Of a stretch of 64,000 nt of DNA, positions 12,935 through 22,955 are shown piece after piece. A program made the position numbers and the translations under genes. Position 1 is the stretch's first letter, and each line of letters starts with the position of its first letter. The stretch is taken from the NCBI GenBank assembly GCA_030062745.1, contig CP099841.1:18603398-18667397 (forward strand). Direction: 5' to 3'. The notes beneath the pieces are model-generated. The model was not told where the DNA came from and searched no databases. It worked only from the letters and a program-made list of their open reading frames with translations. The DNA is from Capitulum mitella. Its lineage: Eukaryota > Arthropoda > Thecostraca > Pollicipedomorpha > Pollicipedidae.

Positions 12935-13077
12935 TTCCGCTCTAACAAGAGCCAGGTTTCAAGCAGACGTTTCGGCCATTGGTCCTCTGCAGCACTCACA
13001 ATGGTCTTCTTCGTGGGTGCTGACAAGGGTCAATGGCCGACATGCCAACTTAAATCCCCGCTCTTGTTAGGGCGGAA
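12935..13077. repeat. 143-bp inverted-repeat (foldback) element
   Basis: The outer arms TTCCGCTCTAACAAGAG (12,935-12,951) and its reverse complement (13,061-13,077) differ at one base. A second inner pair (about 12,974-12,995 and 13,017-13,038) also pairs imperfectly. On the minus strand the left inner arm reads GACCAATGGCCGAAACGTC, which resembles the stem II-GAAAC part of the hammerhead motifs in Penelope-like elements. That link is inference. Confidence 0.65.
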
Positions 13078-15029
13078 AACCCAGTCTTCTTTCGGCCAAC
13101 AGTTACGGCAAACAGACCACAGAGCAAACAGCCGTATTGCATTCACCAGTATCTCCACGAACTCAAGAACAAAACTCCTTTTGCTAGGTAAATCAGTGTT
13201 CCCGATAAGCTCATCACTCCTCTGAGGCCGATCAAATGTCAAAAAAAAACTCTGACCTCGAGTCATGATTTTGACATATGACGTCACTGACACCATGGGC
13301 GACACCCGTGTGTAAGATGCAGTAAGACTGAATGCGCCTACCTATAGACGCGAAGGTAGGAATTTCCTACCATATATGTCTGATCCAGATAGGTTAAATA
13401 ACAGTCTTGGACATCTATGCAAAAACCATCATGTTGGACCACATCGCTCCCCGATGTTACTTTATGGGAAACCCATCACTGACAATAGTATGCAGTCAAC
13501 CCCTTGATGCCGACGAGAACAGGTATCGAGCTTGTAATGTGTCCCGAGTTCCTGGACTACTTATTTTAAATACATTGTAATTGTCAGACATTCCACAGCA
13601 CTCTAACCAGTTTGAAAAATTTATGTCTAAAACTTCAGGGTTAATTCGATGCTAATTCAGGCGTTAGGTGGGAAAGTCATGGGGTCATATCATGGGGACA
13701 ATTTACAATTCATGTAGTCATATGGGGTCGCATGTTGCATGAAGTTTCTACATTCACCATTTCGGAAATGGCTCCAGCGTTATTCTTATAGGCAAAAGGT
13801 ATAGTATTGTCAACGATGTTTTTTGTGTTCTTTTCGTTATATGTTCTGTTGTTGTTTGGCCGGATTGTTTGAAGGTTGTGTTGTAGCGAATTTTCAAACG
13901 AATGCTAATAGATTTCCTGGTACTTTCCTGATTAAAATTGCGTTGGCATGAAGGAGTTGGAGCATCCAGTGGAAGTACAAGGGTTAACAAAATTGTCCAA
14001 AAATGACACCAGGAGAATGCAATGGTATTTAAACAGTGAGAGATTTCCCATCTCGGTTGAAACGGCATTGAACAGTTACGCAAAACGAAAGCAAGAGACC
14101 GTGCAAAATACTCAGGCGAACTGAAACCAGCCACGGGACATTCACGCATGCCGTGAATAAGGTATTGCTATAGGGTTTTTCTGGCGGACATCAGCCTTCA
14201 TTTTTTAAGACAATTCGGCAACGCTAGTGGATATACCTTACGGTAGGAAATGAGGCCATTCATAACCCATAGCGTGAGAGTTAATCCAAAACTGCGGGCA
14301 AAGTCATTGGAACGTTGGGTTCCATTACGGTCACATTTATTTTTACGTTTTTACAACCTACCCCGGTATTAAGTATTACAATTTGTGGGTTTTATATATT
14401 GGTGCATGTTGGACAAATTTGCAATTTGATTGCAGTGTTCGGTAAGCGAGATTGATGAAAGACTCTAAAAAGGAAAAAAGAGGCTCTAAAAAAGAACCAA
14501 AAACAATAACTGCCACCAGTGAAAACGAGGTGGTGGTGTGGAAAAAACATGTTTTTTTGTAGTGTTCCATCTTCCTTTCCACTCCCCTCTAGCAAAACTT
14601 GTCCCGTAGAATTACCACTAATGATGTGATGGAGTTTACTCATGTACTCGTTCTAGACGCCTTCCTTTAGGCGTCGAAACGACAGCTGCCGCCATAAGGA
14701 GCGTCGTTATCTGACACCAAGAATCAGTCAGCACCGGAAGAGGCAGCAGTCAGCTGGCCCTACCAGGCAGCGCTCCCAGAAAACTCTTCCTGGAAACTGG
14801 GCAGCGTGAGGGCAAGGGGCGGGGGGGCGTCCTTTCGAAGGGGTCGGCGCCACTGGTTTTAGCCGGTCCTGGGGTGATTGGGTCATATGTATCTGGCAGT
14901 CGGGTGGGCTGAGGTCCGGCTGGCGCCGACGGACGTGGAATCCCGTCTGGGCAGATGAGCCCCTGTGGGAAGCTGTCATACTTAAGGTTTAATGCGGTCC
15001 CGGGGAACACTTTACTTCTCCAACTGGAG

Positions 15030-15225
15030 AGGGAAGGGGGGGGGGTCGTTTTCCATTGCAGTGTTTTGAGTCCCACTGACGACTAAAATACTGCGGGCAT
15101 GATACTTTGTCTCGTATAAAGACCCAGAAACACCTGGTTTCTTCAGTTGGGGGGGGGCGTTTTCTAATACAACGTTTTGAGTCTCTTTGAAAAACGAAAT
15201 TCTGCAGGTATGAGGCTTTGTCGAG
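15030..15225. repeat. Degenerate 111-bp tandem duplication
   Basis: Two units, each with a poly-G run, CGTTTT, then GTTTTGAGTC, a T/C-rich spacer, and a TGC(G/A)GG..ATGA block. The shared GTTTTGAGTC occurs about 111 bp apart (15,063 and 15,174). The units are well diverged. Confidence 0.6.
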
Positions 15226-15793
15226 GCCAATTGCTTCTAAAATCAGACAACCTGAATGCCAGAAAATGGGAGGGTCGTTCGATATAGCATAACAATGATA
15301 ATTGCTTATGACCCTCCGAGTAATTTACTCTGATATTTGCAGATACCAAAACTGTTCAATCATCCCAATTTGTCCGCCATATGTGCCCCAGCATGGGTGT
15401 AATGTGCATCTGCTATTCATTTAATGGCAATATTAGACACCGCCCTGATTTCATAGGTATTGCAGCTTGTAATGATTAAAAAGGTATGTCGGTCAAAAGT
15501 AAATTTGTGCTGATGATCCAAAGTAAACGTTTTTGCGTCAAGTGCACGCACGCTTTTTTGTTTTGCAACGCAATATGTCGACATAAAACAATCAGGCAAA
15601 AGAACCCGAACAAAGGAATTATCGATGTCATACCATTTAACACACATCGTACCAGAGGGAGGTGTTTGAACATCCCCTCGGGAATTTCCGCTATAGTGGA
15701 AAAACGGAAAAACACAGAGCCATCAAGTTTAAAGTACTTTTTTCTGTCATTTATTGCACGTATCCTGTCAAAATGTCAGTCCCGGATTAGGCC

Positions 15794-15826
15794 AGGTCAC
15801 TGACCTAGGCCAGGTCAAAGAGGTCA
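15794..15826. promoter_or_regulatory. Nuclear-receptor half-site cluster: perfect IR1 plus DR3
   Basis: AGGTCA-C-TGACCT (15,794-15,806) is a perfect one-base-spaced inverted repeat. Six bases later AGGTCA-AAG-AGGTCA (15,812-15,826) is a perfect DR3. IR1 is the classical geometry for the ecdysone receptor EcR/USP in arthropods. The nearest recognised gene is 4.8 kb to the right. Binding is not shown by sequence alone. Confidence 0.4.
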
Positions 15827-18806
15827 ACCTCCACGAAACTTTGACCCCCTGTAGCTTTTTTGCTGTTGGATCGACTTTGCGAAGATTCGGGGGAGTTAAA
15901 ACGATAAAAGGTGCGATAAAAGGTGACGATGCGAGATCGATGCGATAAAAGGTACAATTTGCTCATTTCGGAATTTTTGGAAAATTCAGGGTCGTTGACT
16001 TGAGGTCGGGTCAATTTCAGCACTTTTTGAGACTTTATCTAAAATTGAACAGATTTTTAAGGGATTGCGATGCTCCAACATTACCAGCAACATAACCCTT
16101 CACAAGCGCTACCACCATGTCACAAGAGCAGCCATGGCCTTGGCTCAGGTCATGACCCACCGATATGGCTGCATGCTATAAACCCAAACGTTTTGCCCAG
16201 AATTAATAATTTGCATTCTATAAGGTTAAAGCAGATGCTGAATTCGAATTTATGGCCCAAAATAATCTTATATCACGCTTAAGGACAAAACAAGGACACT
16301 AGAGGTCATCCCAAATAAACAACCCTTTTGGCCTGAACAATGCACTAAAGAGTTTGTTGTGGCTTTGAAAGGGTATTAAGTATAAGTATTAAGCAATGAG
16401 TAAAATCGATGCTAGAGATAGATTGCGAGGATAAGGTGCCATTAGAAGAAAATTCTTACATGTCCATGTGCACCTTACTTATTCCTCCGTACGGCAAGCG
16501 CGTCAAGTGGCGTCGGAGGCCGTTGGTTGCTAACCTCATATGACCTTTCTTGGCATTCACTGACCCTTCCCGAGTCATGAAACATATTCCTCTTTCCACG
16601 TAGACCCGCCAAGGCTTTGATTTTTCCGGTTCCTATCACTCGAAAATTTGATCTTAGTTGACCTCAGCTGACCTTTGGTTCAACCTGAAATCGTATCTGG
16701 GTATCTAAGGTGTGCTTGGGTATCTCATCTTCACCCACTGAAATGCAAATTAACTATAAAAAACATGTTCATCAATAAAGAGGAAAAGGGGACATACATT
16801 CTGCAAATGTACCATTTTGGAACGATATCGTGACCTGACCTAACTTGCAGGTCAAAAAGGTGTAACTGTACTTTAAAGGGCTGTTTGGAGTGTTTTGGCT
16901 ATCGTGTGAAGGCATAATTTGGGAAAAAATATGGATTAGTTGCTGAGTTATTAAGAAATCACAAAAACCCCAAATTTTGAAATTGCGGGGCCATATTTCC
17001 CTAAAAATTTCGAGTGATTTTCAAAAATGTCACAGGTTTCAAGCTCTACTCTTTAAGTGCTTTCCAATGATGTATCTTTCATTTTGCACCTACACCTGGT
17101 TTGTGAGTTAGAGTGTGGAGGGTGTTCAAACACCCCCTAGTGCAGGGAAGATGGATCTAACCACTGGTACGAGAAGCGTTAAAGAGAACGTTCCACTTTA
17201 TCGCGTGTGAAGTGGGATGGCTAAGTCGTGGACTGTAATCCCAGAAAACAATCCTGCAATACACGTCATGTCTCTGAATCCCTCAGTCACGAATGGCAAT
17301 GCAGTTTTCCGTAGCTTTCCCGTGTGTCCTGTTTCGCCGCGTTGTATTTATAGCTGTTTCGTGATGCCATCTGTGGGCACGGACCCGTATTGCGTCATAT
17401 CGCCGGAGAAGCACAGAGTATAACTTTTGATTTAATTACTTATTCAAAAACGTCTAGGGATTTCTCAGAAAAATTGACACTGAAATCGTATCAGCGATAT
17501 TTTTCCAAACTATGGGTCTTTTGGAAGAGTCGACAGAGGTGGGACATTCTCTTTCATTTTACGCCTTGCAATATATCAAACGTCTTTAGATAACGTCCTT
17601 AAATCATCACCAACACCAGGGAATAATGTAGTATTGACTCATTGCTTCCAGTGCCTTTTTACGATATTAATTCTAAGTCTGCGACCTATCTTGCGTCTTT
17701 GTAAGAAACACAATAACTATAAGCCCGCCTTCAATTTACTTCAAGGGGCACTATTTCAAGTAAAACCATGTTTGAAAAGAAAAATGTCTTTACCTCTGCG
17801 AGAAAGAGGGCAATTAGCTAAATGGTGCATAGACATTGGAAAGCTCTCAAGAAGGACCTGAGTCGTGAGAGGATCATTTTTATAGGAATCTCAGCTAGCA
17901 ATTAAACAGAGAACGCCAGACTTTCTAGCGCCCTTTCTCGTTGTCTTTTCCTCACCCTGTTCGTTTTCTGATGTAGCAAGATGATTACGACATTCGTTTC
18001 CCAATCCTCCAGCCGTTTCAGGATGGAGCAATAGAAACCTTTAGTCGTGCTCATTCAGACAGCGTTTATGAGTTCCAAGTCATCTACTAATCACCATTCC
18101 TGAAACCCTCAAAATGTTTGCCGGTTAAACGGATGCTTTGCCGTGAAATCGAATCATTGGAGTTGTGTAAACCTTTGCACCGGATGTTGTATTGATGACT
18201 CGTTCCATGACAGCCGGGTGGCGCGCTCTTCCGGGTGATGACGTCTGCGATGATGTTTAGACCTCTGAACTTTGAACCTGGCTGGCGGCTCTGGACTTTC
18301 CGTGAATCCCTAGCACCAGTTGGAGCCCCAGTAAACTCTCAGTAGTTTTGCCGTCATTCATTCCGAAACAATTGATCATTCACAGTCGTGTAAGACGGGT
18401 ACATCGCCTATGGAAAATGGTTACTCTGAACAAAATTAGCAACTGTGGTAATGCATCTGTAGTAGGTTCTTTCTCGAGTTGATTTGGACCGGAATGTTTT
18501 GATAAATGTGACATATGTTGCTTCCCAAAACGCCTTATTATGAAAGAAAATGTCATTGCAAAGGTGCGCAAAGGTCTTAGCGACAAACAGAAAAACTCAA
18601 ACTAGCAGCAATGCGCAGGGCCTGTGGAAACTCCTCTGCATTTAGGGGGGGGGCGTTATGGGAAGGCAAAGAAGTATTTTGGGCTAATTCTCTTCAGTCA
18701 ATGCCCATAGGGTCAATATTATATTCTTAAAAAACTGGGGGCAGCTGTCCCCCCTGTTCCCAGCTTCCTGCGTCTTTGGCCATACGTGTATCATGGGTGT
18801 AACGTT

Positions 18807-18839
<33 letters not shown>

Positions 18840-18909
18840 CGACTATATATATATATATATATATGTATACCCATATACATATAAATATATATGTATGTAT
18901 ATATGTATA
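18807..18909. repeat. Compound (TA)n microsatellite
   Basis: Two (TA)n blocks separated by GAC, then TATG variants. It stands about 110 bp left of repeat family B copy 1. Confidence 0.95.
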
Positions 18910-19021
18910 GGGAAATGCACTTGCATCCCCAACTGTAATATGTGCATCCCCATCCCACCACTGTGTATCCCCGGCTTTTTTACACCACCATGGTCACGCC
19001 AATGCAGTGATGCCGATTTCT

Positions 19022-19447
19022 GTAAATGACTGGGAGGGCCGAGCCGAGGACCCGACAACCTGACCTCACCCAAATGCGGGCTTCCCAACGGGTTTAGCCC
19101 ACTTTATTTTGACCGACGGAAATTTATTAGTTTTTTTTTGTCACTAGTTATCGAATAAAAAATTGCTCCTATCCCTATATATATAGAGAGAGGAGAGAGA
19201 GAAATGAAAGGTAGATAGATACATTGCTTTAGATTTTATTCTTTACTTTCTGCCTGTCTCTTATCTATTGCGGCCGTTCTTGTTTCGTTACTTTTACTCA
19301 TTTCCTTCTTTAAAACCGTCAGAAAATATTGGGACGGGCAAACCAACATTGGGGGGTCCAAATCAACATTGGAGCGGGCCTGGGCCCTCCCAGAAGGATA
19401 CAAATCGACGCCTCTGCACCAGTGTTTGTTTCCACAACACGTGCAAT
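19022..19447 (+). repeat. Dispersed repeat family B, copy 1
   Basis: Matches the reverse complement of 28,300-28,755 along its length. The head has GGGCCGAGCCGAGGACC and ACAACCTGACCTC, followed by TAGCCCACTTTATTTTGACC. There is then a simple-repeat insert (TA/GA here, TA/CA in copy 2), and after it ATTGCTTTAG, TCTATTGC and GGATACAAATCGAC. It is noncoding and of unknown family. The variable microsatellite sits at the same internal position in both copies. Confidence 0.75.
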
Positions 19448-20599
19448 CCTGTCCCAACATAACTACAAAATCATGTCGTCATTTTGGCCAGTCAGTCAGT
19501 CATGTCTCTAAGCTATTGGGACCTTTCGTGGCTTGAGCTTGGCCTGATTCAGAAAACTCAGACCTGCGCCAGTATCCTTAGGTAGGTTGCAAAACTCGAA
19601 TGCTAAAGCAGTCACTCACGTTGCTACGTGTTGCCTTGCATTCTTACGCTGCTATCGCATGTCATTAACGTAGCCAAGGTCCTAAATACTTTAGGGTGGC
19701 CCGAAAAAAAACTCCATATGGCCAGGGTGTGAGTGCTTGGTCTCCAGTCTGTTTACGAAGAAAATCATCATTAGAAATTATTTATATGTATATTTAAATC
19801 TGTATCTACATTTATACGTATATCGCGCAGCCAGAATTTATTTTGCCAGCTGGTGTGCCACGCGGGCAATTTAGTCCGAAAGCAGAAAATTTTAAAACAT
19901 ATCACTAAATCACAAACTTCATTGAACACATCAAAGATAAAAAGGCATAAATCACACAAATCACTAAAATCCGAAAAATGGCAAAAAAGTGGCACAAATC
20001 CGATGAGAAAACCATATTTGGAGTTAGGTTAGGTTACTTCTGCCTGTTTATGCATCCCCAATCAAAAACACAAAGTTTCACCCGTGACGTGTATGAGCAT
20101 CTACGTGCCCTAAAACATCACTATATTTTCGAAACGAAAAGATAGTGAAACTTCATGTTCGGTGACAAACCAGAGAATCCGTCTGTTTGAACAATTCCCT
20201 TGGTGAAAGACAGTATCGAGACATACAGCTTTTGTACAAGTTCCGGACGTTTCGTTGTCCTGTTTTCCCGTAACGTTTTCTGTCGGCTCTGCCTTCCTGA
20301 ATCTCGAGACGCCTAATTTACTGATCCCAAGCTTAGACCATCCGTAGCCAGACCACGGTCGTAAGTAGCCGGACCGAGGCCGGCCCTCGAGGTCAAGAGG
20401 GTCGCCGTGTCTTATGTTTGCCGCCGCCCGGCACGCGACAGTGGTGGGCGGGACGCGCCGGCCTCGGCGGCCAATCGGCGGCGAGGGGCGTGGCGGGCCG
20501 GTGGCCGGCCGGCCGTCCGCTGCAGCTCGTCTCGCCACTGTTCCGCGCGCCGCTGCCGTGGACGGCCCGTAACCACGTGACGACCGCTGCCGCCGCGCC
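19448..20599. other. Upstream region of the first zinc-finger gene
   Basis: AT-rich to about 20,340, then a CpG-rich stretch up to the start codon. I see no TATA box close to the gene, so a CpG-type promoter is likely. No other gene is seen. Confidence 0.45.
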
Positions 20600-21412
20600 A
20601 TGCAGCCGCCGCTGCCCGGACTGCTGCTGCCGCCGCTGCTGGAGGCCGCAGCACGCCACGACCCGGCCGTGCCGCCCTGGCTGCTGGGCTACGTGACCCA
20701 GCAGCTGTTCCGGCCCGACCTCTTGACGCCGCGGCCGGTGCGGCCCCGCAAGCGCTACATCTGCCGCTTCTGTCAGCGCGAGTTCAGCAAGAGCTACAAC
20801 CTGCTGATCCACGAGCGCACGCACACGGACGAGCGGCCGTTCCCGTGCGACGTCTGCGGCAAGGCGTTCCGCAGACAGGACCACCTGCGCGACCACAGTT
20901 ACATCCACCTGAAGGAGAAGCCGTTCAAGTGCGAACGCTGCGGCAAGGGCTTCTGCCAGGCGCGTACGCTGGCAATGCATCGGACGTCGTGCGCGCGCCG
21001 GCGGCCGCTGCCGGCCGAGCCGGCCGAGCGGCAGCCCGAGGAGCTCGGCCACTCGGCGGGCGAGACGTCCGGCAGCGAGTCGCCGGCCAGCCCGGCCGAG
21101 GGCGGCCGCTCTCCGCGGCGGACCGGCCAGCGGCCGGACGCCTGGTGGCCGGCCGCCGCGCACGCCGCCAGCCGGCCGTGGGCGCTGCAGGAGCCGACCA
21201 CCGCCGGCACGGCCGAGGACCTGAGGACGACGTCCTCGCCGGAGAGGAAGACGGCGTCCTCGGAGGAGCGCCGCCGCCGCGGATCGACGGAGCGGCCGGT
21301 CTCGCCGACCGAGAGGAAGCCTCAGGCGGCCGCCGGTGGGCCGCCGCGCGCCGTGAAGTGCAGGTCCCGCAGGAGGATCGGCTTCAGCATTGTGGACATC
21401 CTGGCCATGTAG
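20600..21412 (+). CDS. Odd-skipped/OSR-family C2H2 zinc-finger protein 1 (odd/sob/bowl/drm group)
   Basis: Intronless 270-codon gene for a nuclear DNA-binding regulator. Residues 47-52 form a basic PRKRY entry to three zinc fingers. ZF1 is C55/C58/H71/H75, ZF2 is C83/C86/H99/H103, and ZF3 is C111/C114/H127/C131, so its last ligand is Cys (C2HC). The first linker HTDERP and the strings [13 protein letters not shown] and [12 protein letters not shown] are hallmarks of the Odd-skipped/Osr family, which patterns segments, legs and gut in arthropods. After a Pro/Ala/Arg-rich, probably disordered region, the protein ends [10 protein letters not shown], an eh1-like Groucho-binding motif at the very C-terminus. 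The start lies in good context (GCCGCCGCGCCATGC) and the N-terminus is short. Which of odd, sob, bowl or drm it corresponds to cannot be decided by eye. The family assignment is firm, and repressor function is inferred from eh1. Confidence 0.93.
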   Translation: MQPPLPGLLLPPLLEAAARHDPAVPPWLLGYVTQQLFRPDLLTPRPVRPRKRYICRFCQREFSKSYNLLIHERTHTDERPFPCDVCGKAFRRQDHLRDHSYIHLKEKPFKCERCGKGFCQARTLAMHRTSCARRRPLPAEPAERQPEELGHSAGETSGSESPASPAEGGRSPRRTGQRPDAWWPAAAHAASRPWALQEPTTAGTAEDLRTTSSPERKTASSEERRRRGSTERPVSPTERKPQAAAGGPPRAVKCRSRRRIGFSIVDILAM

Positions 21413-22145
21413 CAGCCGGCGCCGCCTGCGACCCGCGTCCTGGGCTCAACTGGGGAGCTGGAACTGTGTGGTAGATAGTGTCGTGTAACCAGGAGTTCCG
21501 CCATCGTCCCAGTAGTTTGCGAGGACATAAATTGCGCGTGCTGTTTTTTTTTTACAATGCTTATAAACGTTGTTAAATCCGATAACGCATTAGGTTTGCT
21601 TGTCGGCCCCGCGTCCTCCGTGGCGGGAGCTATGGGTTCAACAGCGAGCTGTGCATTGTTTTTCCTGTTTATATGTAATCAGCTCAGATTTGGGCGCGCT
21701 CCTTCGAGTGATTTGGAGACGCCTCTGTAATCCATTTGATGTGATTATATTTTATGGAGTTTAGCATTGACTGAATTGGCCTCGTCAATTTTGATATCTT
21801 TATAAATCCGCAACTGTACATGATTTGTCCTTTTTAATATGCGGTAGTTTTTATCGTCGACAGGGGCTGGCCCTTAGGAACGTTATACTGTTGCCATGAA
21901 TAGGTGCTGTATTTTCACAGCACTTTTGTTTATTTTCGTTGTCTAAGTATTTGCTATTTATCGTACTTCGTGTCTACGAAGACTGTGCTGTGTGCGGAAA
22001 ATATAACGAAGTACAATCACGATTTGCCTACATTGTTTAGGCGCACCCCGGACCGAAAACATTCCCTACGTTCGTTCACCAGATTTTCCTTGCCGACAGC
22101 ACACGGCGAAAACCACTTCTATGTCCCATTTACTCAGGCAGCGAC
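21413..22145. other. 3' flank of the first zinc-finger gene
   Basis: AT-rich sequence probably including the 3'UTR. No canonical AATAAA was found close to the stop, so the mRNA end is not located. No other gene is seen. Confidence 0.4.
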
Positions 22146-22955
22146 ACTTTGTTGACTGCTCCCGCTGGCCCGTCAGGTGGGTCAGGTAAGCTCCAACGTT
22201 TCTGGCCGCCCTCCTCTGTCCGATCCTTGATGGTTCGTGCGTGCCACAGTCCGTCGGTGCAGAAGACGGCGTATTCTACAGTCGGTCGGAGCAAAGGGCG
22301 GCGTATTCCGCAATCGGTCGGAGCAGAGGGCGGCGTATTCTGCCGTGGGTCGGAGCTGGCGGCGGTGCGCCCTGCCGCCGGGAGGACCATCTCGCGGCGG
22401 ACTGGAGCCGACACGCTCGGCACGCGAACTCCCTGACCGGCGGTGCCTTATCTGAGGCAGCGGCCGGCGTCCCGGGCGTACTGCCGCCGCCCGCTGGCGG
22501 CCCGGCGAGCCGTCACGTCACGTCGCCCGGCAGATAACAACACAGCGCGGACGGCTATTTGTCCCGGGAGGTGTACTTAGTACCTGCTGTACAGAAAGGA
22601 CGGACAAGGAAAATACGGCTTTTCTGAGTCATTTCCAAGCCTTTGTGACTCCGAAAGTTAATAATATGCGTCATACGTGGTCGCTGGTCGTTTCGGCGGT
22701 TGGCCCGTGACCGCAGACTCCAGCCGAGCCGAGCGGCTGTTGTTCCTGTTGGGAGCCGAGCCCAGAGCGGCTCCTCTGGCTCCGGCTCCTCGGCCGCCGG
22801 CTCCCCGCTGGTCCCAGCGCCCCCCAGTCAGCACCCCGCCGCTCCTCTGGTGTCCCCACATACCAACCGTCCGCACCGCCCGCCGACAGCCGCATCCACC
22901 GCCTCGTCAGCTGATTACGACCCATTGCCACCGCGGGCGGGCGTAAGGTAGCTGC
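22146..22955. other. CpG/GC-rich island with no recognised gene
   Basis: About 800 bp of strongly GC-rich sequence, open in several frames on both strands because stop codons are rare in such DNA. No protein motif is seen. It includes a 32-bp tandem repeat. It may be regulatory or an unrecognised exon. Confidence 0.4.
22246..22356. repeat. 32-bp tandem repeat, about 3.5 units
   Basis: Units of the form ACAGTCGGTCGGAGCAAAGG followed by GCGGCGTATTCC, three full plus one partial, with 3-6 changes between units. The 32-bp period is not a multiple of three, so the repeat shifts frame and argues against coding. Confidence 0.85.

Larger units (their letters stand above)
13078..18806. other. Intergenic, no gene seen
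   Basis: No credible coding region. The longest open frame (13,754-14,149, minus, 131 codons) has no recognisable motif. It contains a degenerate 111-bp duplication (about 15,030-15,225) with poly-G runs and a nuclear-receptor half-site cluster. Confidence 0.55.

Noticed and set aside
13754-14149. 131-codon minus-strand open frame
   Set aside because: No motif and no supporting context.
20393-21163. 256-codon minus-strand open frame opposite the first zinc-finger gene
   Set aside because: It is the antisense shadow of a GC-rich exon and is Ala/Arg/Pro-rich without motifs, while the + strand frame has clear zinc fingers.
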